A program made the position numbers and the translations under genes. From positions 41,727,044 through 41,791,043 of the forward strand of contig OY282560.1 of assembly GCA_958295665.1 (NCBI GenBank): 64,000 nucleotides of DNA, read 5' to 3'. Under the pieces are notes generated by a model that was given only the letters and a program-made list of their open reading frames with translations, searched no databases and was not told the DNA's origin. Within the stretch, counting starts at the first letter, position 1. Each line of letters begins with the position of its first letter. Shown one piece after another: positions 54,228 through 64,000 of the stretch. This DNA is from Tipula vernalis. Lineage: Eukaryota; Arthropoda; Insecta; Diptera; Tipulidae.

Positions 54228-54479
54228 TAATATTTAAATTGCTTTATACTAATGGCACCGGCGACTTTTTTTTGATTGAATTTAAGAACCTGGGCCCGGT
54301 GGCTTCATAAAAAAAGCAAAACTTTTTTCTATGGTTACTTTCAATTCTATCGATGTAAGGTCGGTAGAATGGACACCGTACTTAAAATGCAAAGGTCAGT
54401 TGGGATCTGATGTAGTTGAAGTACATAAAATAGAAACAATGTCCTTTGATCCATTATTTGTTTGGCCCATCGTCTGATA

Positions 54480-54850
54480 AAGCCAAATATAAAATTGATT
54501 TTATTACACTGCCGATTTGACATACTTTACACTCTGATGATTTTGGTGCCATTTTGCACCACTCGCTGGTTCCGTCAATGTCATATTGTAGAACAAATGC
54601 ATGTAAATATTAAAAAAATTCAAGGACATATGTGTTTTGATGAAGATTATATTGAATTTGCTTCCGACCTTTACAAAGTTCGTTAAATTGCGATGTTTAA
54701 CAAAAGTTATGAGGATCCAGACAACTAAATCCGTTGGAATGGCTGATGGAATCAAAGGATTTATTGAAATCAGTGTATGCTATATCGATATGCCCATGTC
54801 CACTGGTAAATTCAACTACATTTGTTATAACATATATAATAGTAGGAAGT
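54480..54850 (-). pseudogene. Non-LTR reverse transcriptase scrap (jockey-like)
   Basis: The minus strand reads HIDIAYTDFNKSFDSISHSN, an RT motif A (YTDF-x-K-x-FD), followed in another frame by FVKVGSKFNIIF. Frameshifts and loss of motifs B and C show that it is a dead fragment. A jockey/BS-like source is likely but not certain. Confidence 0.55.
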
Positions 54851-55554
54851 AGGAATTATATTCGATGAGAAGCTGTTGTAGTTTGCTGGCTATCACTTCT
54901 TCAAGTCAAGGATAACTTGTGGCTTATGAGTCGATCGAAAAAATGTTGCAAACATTTTCCCTATTTCTTGAGAAGGCTACTCTGTAGCTGTCCAATTTGG
55001 AATTGATGAAATCTTATAGACACAGATCAAATAGTTTTTATTGTTTCTTCTGATAGTAGCTCGATTAAAATATATTCGTTACAATTTAACAATTATTTCA
55101 ATTATTTCAATGTATTTTAATTCGTTTTATACCCATCTAAAAGGATGATAGGTGCCGCCTTAAACAACCGCTTTCGAGGATTTATAAAATTCTTCCTTTT
55201 TCAATTATTTCATTTCAAATTTAATTTATAATTCGCTTACAAAGTAGAGAATAAAAAAATTATTAAATGTGTTAGTTTGTTGTGATTATTTTCAAGCTCG
55301 ATTTGCTGTACGAGCTTACTCAATATTTTTCTTCGTCTCCTTGGTTCTCCAAGAAATCATAAGGCCTTCTTAACCTTCATTGCCTCTTACATAATATTAT
55401 CGGTGTGACGTCAACATACAAAATTTAAATTAGGAATTGAAATTTAATGGTAAAAGTAGTATAAGTAATTTAAAATAGATGTCACTTCACATCGCTTACC
55501 GTAAATTCACTAAAAAACAAGAATCGTCTTTTTACGCCGCTCATTATGATAGGA
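54851..55554 (+). other. Intronic DNA
   Basis: AT-rich; no feature that I can support. Confidence 0.5.
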
Positions 55555-56060
55555 CATAAGGTTAAGTTAGGTTAGGATGCTGTCCTAAGGACCGGCATAG
55601 ACACAGAAATGGTCCATAGAGATAGGACATTACCAAATATAAAAAGGAAATGCAACAATACTGGTGCGCTCACTCAGACACTGCAACTCATTGTTAATCT
55701 GCAGAGTCTTAAGGCTCACGCGGGCGACAATGATTCAGACTCAGTTATATAGCGATGCGGCTACCTGGCCCCAAGCGAAACTTGGATGAATAATATTGAG
55801 GAGCCCCTTTTCATTCGCAACTACCAGTGGGCTAAACGAATATATATAACAACATCACATCGACTATAGGCACGTTTCCGCCAAATCCAGTTCCGCGCGT
55901 CTGGTTGAAGTTTCCGTAGTAAGTGTTTGAAAATCTCAACTTTTCCAACGGTCAACTGTACCCAAAAAACATACCGTGGAAGGGTCCTATCGTCTACATA
56001 TATCGACATCATCATCTTCATACACATCGGAATCGTTGAAACCTTGGTTAAACCCATTTT
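55555..56060 (-). mobile_element. Probable non-LTR 3' end and unrecognised debris
   Basis: At 55560-55580 the + strand has AAGGTTAAGTTAGGTTAGG, the inverse of a TAACCTAACTTAACC tail like that of the element at 42169-43531. The GC-richer DNA up to about 55800 is probably its 3' UTR. The open stretch 55821-56096 (minus) has no domain that I recognise. Confidence 0.4.
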
Positions 56061-56305
56061 TATTATTGTTGAAGGGCCTTGTGGGCGTTCAGCCACCTCG
56101 CACTGCGACCTAAAAGATCTTTTGTGCTTGGACCCTGCTTAATTATCCGACCAGTCAATATTCAGGCTCTTAATGAACCCGATAATACTGCCGACCGGTA
56201 TAGCATATCCTTCTGCTAGGCAGATGGTACCATTGGTTCCCAAGGACTTCGACAGAGCATTCCCACTCCCGTACATTCCTACCCCTTCTCCGTCTTCCGT
56301 TTTGA
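56061..56305 (-). pseudogene. Internally deleted fragment of the 7.9-kb non-LTR family
   Basis: On the minus strand, KTEDGEGVGMYGSGNALSKS and LGTNGTICLAE (start of RNase H) jump directly to SIIGFIKSLNIDWSDN and stop (C-terminus), followed by the AGCACAAAAGATCTTTTAGG box and a CAATAATAA tail. Compared with 7857-9182 about 630 bp are missing at about 56205. Confidence 0.8.
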
Positions 56306-59300
56306 TTTACTCTAACGAGTTGCTGAGAAGGGAAAGTCGCCTGTAGGTCACCCATCTTTACTAAAGGAAGGCTAAATAAAACTGGTATAATACTGGCCAC
56401 AATGTGCCAAATGGCATTAGTTACCAGTGGTTGCCACGAGGAGGCAGCACGTACACTTGCGAATTGTAAGCAGGTTACTCCTTATACCCTAATACATGAT
56501 CAGAACAGCTTACGTAATGCGCACCCTACTGGAAGGTTACGGAGCTGGTACATTAATCTACTCAACTTTGGTTCCCCCTCCAATAGACGCCAAACCAACT
56601 TGGCTAAGCCCCACTAACCGGGCTCTCAAAATTAAAAAAGAAACTAAACCGTACTTAAAGTCGTTTTATGTTAATTTGCATTGTTTTGTGCATGGACCCC
56701 TTGATGGGATAGGAATGAAATGACTTTCACAATCGTATCACAATCAATAATTTATGCTTTTAGGGGAAATAACAAAAAATGGGCAAACAGCAAAAAATAT
56801 TTTGTCACGAGGATATCTGTAGTAATCAGATTTGTCAAAAATATATCAGTTTTGAAGGATCCTAAAACAGCATGCTTCTGGTACCATTAATAATCGTCAT
56901 CCTCCTCTCGCTATATTAATTGGAATTATTGTAAAACGAAATGTTAATTAAATATTCAAACACATTTTTTACGAACAAATTCCAAAAAATCCTCCACCGT
57001 CGAATATAAATCCTGAAAAAGCAAAATTAAAATTCCTTCATAAACAAGAATATTGAAACAAGAACAGAAGAAACGAGAAAAATAACGTTTATCCCCAGTC
57101 CTCTTGTAACAAAACGGAAAAATGATAAAAAGTCTATCGAGAGAGTAGAAACATATAAAAATAAAATCAATTAAATGTCCCACGCCCAAAGAAATATTGT
57201 TTTTATTTTTAAAATACATAAGCTGAGATGAAAATCCCAGTCCCACACCCACCAATCCATTAAATTTACGACCGATAAAAAGTTTCATGTCGCACATACC
57301 ATTTCCCAGTTTCTGTAACGGGATTGGAATTATACTAAAAGAGCAAAATGACTACATGAAGAAGATGGAAATCAGATTTTTCCGAATCAACCCAATTGAA
57401 TTTTATTCTAATCACAATAATCTTACACTAGATTAAGTCGAATTTTTCTATTATCTTGGGGGCTTGACGATAGTAAGAGAAAATGTGTTTGTAAGAACAA
57501 AAACCACCCCTAACAGAAAGCATATATAATACTGGAAACGGAATCAATAACAATTTGTTACGATTCCCAAACGGATGAATCCTGATTTCACTTTGAATAG
57601 TTTTTTTTTTTTATTTATTTGTTTTATGAATTTTCATGCCTACCGGCAAAAAATTTGTTGTGTGTTTTTTATGTTTCACATATAAAATCATAAAATGCAT
57701 TATTGTTGTAAAAAATATATGAAAATCTAAAACACATTCAGCCTTTCGGTAGAATTACAAAAAAATGTAACTTTATGGACTTGAGTTTATTGGAGTGTGT
57801 ATGTTATATATTAGAGGTCTTAAGTTTGTCGAATATGTATAAGAAAATAAAAGTTTTTTTATCTTAAATACCATGACTCATGTATGGTAGACATGATTCG
57901 AATCACGCAAAATAAAATTGTCTTGATGTGATATTATCCTCTGCTTCTCGTATCTTACTCGTTTTTTATAAACTTCTTAAAGTATTATCAAACATAATAA
58001 TAAAAATGTAATGGAAAGAGCAATAAGAAGTCTGCTTTCATCAGATATCAACAATAAATATTAAATTACATTGTTATGATGTAAACAAAATATAGAATGC
58101 TGCTGAAGTGATATACATATACATAAATCCATAAGGAATTTATGTGTTTGAAATTCGAAAAGACGATGAGTTCTGATTATGCAAAATTTACATAACCTAC
58201 TCATATATTCTGAAGTCCGCTTTATATTATAAAATATAAATCATGAAAGTGTGACGTCATTTCCAATCAATTTTCATCATTAATTTCGGCAATGAAACAA
58301 TATTATTTTGGCTATAATGCGCAAAAAAAAATTTGCAAAATACATTATTTAGTCGTGATGGAACTAATTCTTTTTGATTGGTGGTGGTGTGTTTGTTGTC
58401 AAGTTATTTTAGGACTGTAAATACAACATAGAAAAAAGGGGTTAGGAATTTATGTAAATAATAACATGATGATGGCAAAAGCTATATGCATGTGGGCCAC
58501 AATTTATAGAGAAACAAAAAATAAAGTTAATTATGTGGACACATGTCAATATCGAAAATAGACGAGGGTTATATATTATGAAATTTCGTGCTGAATTTTT
58601 TTTTTTATCGATTTAGCAACAGACATTTAACATTAAATATCCAATGGTTGGAGAATTTTTTGTGTTGAAATTGGATTGTAATGTAATTATGATTGGGATG
58701 ATTTTTGGTTTGAATTAATTTTTTTGTGTGTTTTAATTTTAACCAAATCATCTTCGTGTGAAAACGCTCCAAAATAAAAATTAATTCAGTCCATGTTTGA
58801 CGATTACTTTACATATTTGAAGAGGAGGATTTTTTTTTTGTCGTATGTTTTATTAATTTAATAATTTATTTTCGGATTATTTAGAATATAAACTTGTAAG
58901 ACCAAAATTTTGTAGTTAAAATTTACGACAACCCATTTAAAACAAATCAAATACAAAATTTAATATTTCTAATTTTTTACTTAATTTCTTTTTTTAATAA
59001 ATTTGTGATTAAGCAAGGGGCAGATCTTTCAGGATATTTACAAATATAAACAGTTTTTCAATTTTTTTTTAATCGATTCAGTAATTTTTAAGTCAACACA
59101 CCGGACAAACGCATAGATCGGTTTTTTCTTCATTTTTGATTACGCGTAGGTTTTGAGCTTTTAGAAAATCAAACTTTAATAAAATTTTAATTTTCTTGAA
59201 ATATTGAAGAAAATTTTGTAATTTAAATTTTAAACAGATAATGAGAAAATATCATAATTAAAATACATACTAATCAAATTTTTGGGTAGGTTGATTAAAC

Positions 59301-59374
59301 GGGGCCCAATTTTTATTATAGTTTTAATCATTGAAATAAAGAAATAATAGTTATTTATGGTTACTAGTGTGCAA
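56306..59374 (+). other. Intronic DNA without firm assignment
   Basis: 56306-56640 is GC-richer and may be more TE debris. The 113-codon open frame at 56956-57297 (minus) has no recognisable domain. The rest is AT-rich with no feature. Confidence 0.5.
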
Positions 59375-59461
59375 AACGAGATATTCTCCACGAGGGATAA
59401 GTTTGTCCTACGAGGGGACAGTTGAGTGGAACATTATCCCGAGTGGATAATATCTCTTTGC
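59375..59461. repeat. Small foldback
   Basis: AACGAGATATTCTCCACGAG pairs imperfectly with CGAGTGGATAATATCTC about 40 bp later. The short motif CGAGGG recurs between the arms. Confidence 0.65.
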
Positions 59462-60379
59462 TGACGAGTGGCATACAACGTTTTCTCAAGTTTTGTTGAA
59501 ATAAATTTCATAAATTAATAAGAAAGGTTCCATTTTGTGTTTTCACGCTGTAACATTTTGAATGTTGACTATAATTTATCTTAGTGTGACCGTTGCTTGG
59601 GTTGTTAACAAATCACGAGCTACTGGTCCAACTATAGCGCCAGTTGGTACATTATCTGGTAATATGTTGGTAGTATGTGATAGTATGTTGATAAATACGT
59701 TTTGAAGATTTTCACACCCACAAAGAATAAAAACTATCCAACCAGAAATTGTTCAGTAAGCAAAGCATAAAGGATGAAGAGCTACCCGATATAACTGTAA
59801 ATTCTGTGAAATACCGTTACACAAAGGGAACTGTTTCACTAAGCGTCAAACAAGAAAACAATTCTAATATTATTCACATACAGGGTGACCCAAATAAAAA
59901 AGAGCTAAATAAAAACGTGTAGATACAAAAGTTAGGGGGAAACAAATGAAGACCTTGAATTTGACCTGGAGGTCAAAAAGAACAAGACTTATTTTTGACT
60001 CTGTATTCGGAAAGCGCGCGCGAAATTCTACGTTCAGCTATACAGTATTATGATAGGGATCAAAGATAATTCCATGCTCGGGTTATTTAATAACAATATC
60101 AAGTAATTTATTCCTTACAGAAAATAAAGAATCAAACGATCAGTCTTTTTTATTCAGATTCATATTATAAAAGCTATTCCAAAAGCCATTAGATAAAATA
60201 AATAAATCATGTTTCAACCAATGGAAGCAAAATAAAGAAAAATTCATAAATGTTCAAAAATTTCTCCATGATTGATTATAAATACACAATTCTATCCTTC
60301 GTTCAAAGGTTCGAACAGTTGATAAGAGCAAATGCTGTGGTATGATTCTGCAAGTATTTGTCCTTAATTAATTGTAAAA

Positions 60380-61600
60380 GTGCCGGACTTCACACGAAAT
60401 GAAATAGTAGATATTTTATTGCTCTTAGTGTGAAAGGAATTTATCGCACAGCAGGACGATTATATCGAATTCGTTTTCCGAACAGAGTTCATCACCCAAG
60501 TCATGTAGTGATTGCCAGAATAGAACAGCGTGAGAGGCAAGGGCCTCGAAGAATACGGCAAGGTCACAGAACTCAGACTGTGAGCGAAACGATCCACGAA
60601 TTCTGGTAGTACTCGATATGGTCAGTTTATATCCCTATATTTCAACTCGACAAATTCAAGTGCAATCTGGCATTCCAAGAAAACAGCAAGGAGAATTGTA
60701 AGACTTCATCGGTTTCATCCATAGCACATAACTCTCACCCAAGAGCTAATGCAACCAGGGGGTCTATTATGAAATTTTCGACATCGCAAATTTTGAAATT
60801 TTCGACGTTGGCGACCAATTCGACAACGTCGAAAATAGCTGATATGAATTATTCGACAATATCGAAAATCAACTACAAAAAAAATTAATATTAATTTATT
60901 AATTAGGCGGAAAATTAAAAAAAATCCAAAATTAAAATATACATATGTACGTTACGAACTGAAATTTTTTTATCTCACGATTTATTATAGAATGCATTCG
61001 TCACCTAAAGAGCAGTCGCATATTGTTCGACTTTCTCGAAAATAAAGCGCGGTCGCCAACTTTTTTAGTTTCATAACAGGAAAATTTTCGATATGATCGC
61101 AAAAAAATCGCGTCGAATAATTTCGTAATAGCTGATTTTCGACGTTGTCGAAAAAAAAGCGCGCGTCGAAAATTTCATAATAGCCCCCCAGATTTTGAAA
61201 GAAGATTTCAATTTTGCCAATGGACACGCGAAAGATTGCAAAACGATCCAAATTTTTTCTGATACCTCATGTTTTTCGATGAAGCTTTCCAAAACACAGG
61301 TCAACTGAATCGACACAACTGCCATTATTCGTTTCCACAAAATCCTCATTGGGTTCGCGCAATCGGGCCTTATTTTTTTGATGCTGCTGTTAACTCAGAA
61401 AGATTCCTTAATTGTTTAACAAATTCATTACCGGATCTTCTAGTTGATATCGATTTTTAAAAAAGACCACGGACATATGTGGTTTCAGCATGTTGGGGCA
61501 CCTTCTCATAGAAGTTTATTGGTTCAAATTTTTAAATCAAAGATAATTCAATCCGTTGATAGATATTGGGCGTGATAATAATCCTGTTGGATGGCCCTTC
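60380..61600 (+). pseudogene. IS630/Tc1/mariner-type transposase, broken
   Basis: N-terminal HTH of DUF4817 type in shifted frames: TRNEIVDILL, TAGRLYRIRFPNRVHHPSHV, ARIEQRE, GPRRIRQGHRTQTVSETIHE. Then NPYISTRQIQVQSGIPRK-like sequence up to the MITE at 60759. It resumes at 61192 with DFERRFQFCQWTRERLQND, FFDEAFQNTG (first acidic site), LNRHNCHYSFPQNPHWVRA, IGPYFFDAAVNSERFLN and LPDLLVDIDF. MWFQHVGAPSHRS follows, where the usual Asp of QHDGAPAH is Val. Stops, frameshifts, the insertion and the lost Asp make it inactive. Confidence 0.8.
60759..61187. mobile_element. MITE with GGGG-CTATTATGAAATTTTCGAC ends
   Basis: 429 bp. The left end CTATTATGAAATTTTCGAC and the right end GTCGAAAATTTCATAATAG are exact inverted copies, each capped by GGGG/CCCC. 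CCAG flanks both sides (60755-60758 and 61188-61191). The interior repeats TTTTCGACGTTGTCGAA-like palindromes. Removing it rejoins the host transposase as MQP-DFERR. Confidence 0.88.
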
Positions 61601-62399
61601 CCCCCGCCCCCTAATCCCCAGGTCTCACGAGCTCGGATTTGTTTTTGAGGGAATATTTGAAAAATACAGTTTAAGCAGAGGCTCCTACAACTAGAGAAAA
61701 TATGATGAAGTGAATCACGAATGGTTGCAGAAGCATACCGCAGCATGGGCTCTTATCAACTGTTCATAGCTTTGAACGAAGGATATAACTGTGTATTGAT
61801 AATCATGTAGACATTTTTGAACATTTAATTCGGTGAAATATAAAAATATTTTTTACTAAATTTTTCTTGGTTTTGCTTCCACTGAACACATTTTCATGAA
61901 AAAGAATCCTCTTAAAAAATTTGTTGTGCTTCAAACCTTTTTTTAGGTAGGCTAATTAATACAAATTTGTTGATTAAGAGGAAAAATTGCATTAAAATTC
62001 TATTATTTGTTTAATGGCTTTTGGAATAGCTTTTATAATGTGAATCTGAGTAAAAAACACTGATCGTTTGATTCCTTATTTTTTGTAAAGAATAAAAAAA
62101 ATACTTGATATTATTATTAAATAGTCTGATAATGGCCTTTGCTCCCTATCATGATACTGTACAGCTAAACGTAGAATTTCACGCGCTGTCAGAATACAGA
62201 GTCAAAAATAGGTGTTTCTATTAAAAAAAATACCTACTTGACCTTGAAATTCATTCTTTGGCCTCAAGATCAAATTGAAGGTCATCATTTGATTTTCCCC
62301 TAAAAATTGCCCAACTTTTGTATCTACATTTTTTATTTTTTATTTAGACCATACCCTGGGTGTTATTTGACTGGTTCTTTTATAACGGGTTATCCTGTA

Positions 62400-63300
62400 G
62401 AATTCCTGAAAATTTAAATAAAATATATTAATTACAAAATACTTGTCACATTTTTAGTAAACACAGTTAAAGGAATTCTATTGCCGCCGCGCAAACAAAA
62501 TTATTTTAATTCGGGATTCGAGAACAAATTTTCGAGAATTTGAATTCGAGTTTTGAAAATTTTAATATTTTGAAATTCGAGATTTTGATTTCGAGTTTTT
62601 AGTTTCGATAAAATGATCGTCGAGATTTCATGAACAGCCCTTTTGTTTAAGTAACTCAATCAATAAATTATGATGGATCCCATAGTGGCTTTCGATGAAA
62701 ATTTCAATGTGTTTGATTTCGACATTTCAAAATTCGATATTTTGAAATTTGCAGATTTCAATTTCGACCTTTATTGGGAATTCGACATATAATCATAGAA
62801 GAATTACTGGACGAAATTGTATGGATGAAATTTACCAACATTGTTTATTTTCGTATTTCTTTGAGTTGTTTTGAAAAGTCTATAGAATTTTGATATCATA
62901 TTGTCTCTTTCTGTTCTTCGTTCGACAACAAAAAATAAAAATAGACCACATTTCAATAGTGTGTTGCTTGTGTACACACAACAACAACAGACATAGAGAA
63001 ATACAAAAGTAAATATTGTTATAAATGTAAATGTGTTTGAAATTTTTCTGACGAATTTTTCGTATCATCCTTGCACAAAGGATCCAATGCTAAGCGGCTT
63101 TGAGGAGTTCTCTATTAACTCTTTCTATTCAAAGTACGTACCATTGCTAAATTTGGTTTGTATCCGAAAAATTGGGATCCATTTGGACTGCAGGCACCTA
63201 ATATTAAGATATTTTCACAGAATTCAATGATATTGTAAATTATAAATGCAAATTGACCTCACTAAACATTCTATATTTTAAATATTATAATTTTTTGTCT
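62400..63300 (+). other. Intronic DNA with TTCGAGA-type repeats
   Basis: 62490-62790 has many copies of ATTCGAG, TTTCGA and GATTTCGA. It could be a degenerate MITE, but no clear ends are visible. No gene. Confidence 0.5.
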
Positions 63301-63310
63301 GTTTCAATTT

Positions 63311-63350
63311 CTAATTATTATTTTCTTTTTTTTCTATTTTCAGGTGAGTA
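63311..63350 (+). promoter_or_regulatory. Candidate recursive splice site (ratchet point) 2
   Basis: A branch-point-like CTAAT at 63311-63315, a nearly pure pyrimidine tract and CAG ending at 63343, followed directly by GTGAGTAC. AG and GT abut with no exon between. It is on the Ogt coding strand, 21.9 kb beyond the first candidate. Confidence 0.7.
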
Positions 63351-64000
63351 CACTTTTAAAAAATATTATAAACATATTTTTCAAATGGGTAAGCCTTTTC
63401 ATGTCATATTGCCAACCGTTGTTAATATTTTCTTAGGAAAATTATACCATATCTAATTTATTCATTGAATCAATCAACCGAACCAACAATTTTATTTACA
63501 AATTCTGCATCCCGCATCGACGTCGATTCATTTAACAATTTAACATTGATTATTATTGAAGACTTCTCGAAAATATTTCCTCCCTGTTGTTCCTTAGTTC
63601 TCTGGTATCGTTTTATTTAGTCGATAACACATAAATTATTAGGCGAGATGAAAAAAAAATACGGCTAAAAGAGGTAATACATGTACTAATTTCCACATCA
63701 TCATGCTTCAATTTAAAAATCATTAAACCCAACCAACTTATTATTTTTGGGTTGCTCTATTTCGTAACCCATATGTTTTATATTTTCTTGAGTTAGAAAA
63801 TTTAGTTAAATATTTAGAAAAGAAAAATGTATATTGCGGATACACACCGCCGTAAAATATGTCTATAAATATAATTTATACCGCGCGATTTGTTGTAATT
63901 ACCTGGTATTGTACGTAAGTAAACACGTAACAAGTAAAACACATACAGGATGATTTATAATGCATGCGTGTTTATTAAAGTATGTATTAAAGTAATTTCC
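63351..64000 (+). other. Ogt intron continuing past window end
   Basis: AT-rich non-coding DNA. No further Ogt exon is seen. Confidence 0.6.

Larger units (their letters stand above)
59881..62397 (+). mobile_element. Tc1/mariner-group transposon with about 480-bp inverted repeats
   Basis: TA on both sides (59879-59880 and 62398-62399). The ends are CAGGGTGACCC and, inverted, CAGGATAACCC. Inverted repeats extend from 59881 to about 60357 and, inverted, from about 61726 to 62397; the right arm holds about 130 bp of extra sequence near 61915-62010. Shared blocks include GTAGATACAAAAGTT, CAAACGATCAGT, AGCTATTCCAAAAGCCATTA and CCTTCGTTCAAAG. The middle encodes a broken transposase interrupted by a MITE. 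Confidence 0.85.

Noticed and set aside
56956..57297. 113-codon open frame as a nested host gene
   Set aside because: AT-rich chance-like composition, no recognisable domain, no supporting splice or promoter signals.
61925..61955. CCTTTTTTTAG|GTAGGC as a ratchet point
   Set aside because: Lies in extra sequence within the right arm of the Tc1-type element; donor is weak.

Overview
The window looks like intronic, transposon-laden DNA of an insect, most likely a higher fly. It is very AT-rich, is full of A/T tracts, and has three short host exons with clean GT-AG borders lying in a sea of degenerate transposable elements (TEs). The species cannot be fixed from sequence alone.

Host gene. The only host gene I can support is the gene for O-GlcNAc transferase (Ogt; super sex combs, sxc, in Drosophila), on the + strand. 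Three consecutive exons (790-973, 4939-5007, 14178-14374) join in frame and encode about TPR repeats 2 to 6 of the superhelical protein-binding arm. The introns between them are 3,965 and 9,170 bp. The third intron starts at 14375 and does not end in the window, so it is at least 49.6 kb. It holds two textbook candidates for recursive splicing (ratchet points), at 41491/41492 and 63343/63344, which would cut it into steps of about 27.1 and 21.9 kb. Neither the other Ogt exons nor its catalytic domain are here.

Introns 1 and 2 (974-14177). These hold a jockey/CR1-like reverse-transcriptase remnant (2.5-3.2 kb), a BEL/Pao gag remnant (7.5-10.6 kb) broken by a nested RNase H-type non-LTR element and a MITE, a TAA-flanked inverted-repeat element (10.8-11.55 kb) and a small foldback (11.9-12.0 kb).

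Intron 3 (14375 onward). In order: a young-looking 5'-truncated non-LTR element with an open 683-codon frame, poly(A) tail and 13-bp target-site duplication (18.2-20.4 kb); a MITE at 21.0 kb; a (CA)39 microsatellite; an old copia element (26.9-33.7 kb) broken by a piggyBac-like candidate, a foldback and a pogo/Tigger element; a pogo-like MITE (36.4-36.9 kb); an end-to-end Mutator-like element with FLYWCH finger and 9-bp target-site duplication (37.5-39.4 kb); a mariner split by another RNase H-type non-LTR element (41.9-44.2 kb); a possible solo LTR (47.2 kb); a 129/159-bp tandem satellite between two roughly 450-bp direct repeats (51.3-54.1 kb); more non-LTR debris (54.5-56.3 kb); and a Tc1/mariner-group element with unusually long inverted repeats that carries its own MITE (59.9-62.4 kb).

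How it fits together. Nothing here is an operon or pathway. The window records repeated TE colonisation of one essential gene's introns, with several insertion orders readable from target-site duplications and interrupted reading frames. Most older coding elements lie antisense to Ogt. The TE proteins are inactive fragments except for three 5'-truncated but open frames (7857-9182, 18312-20363, 42169-43443).
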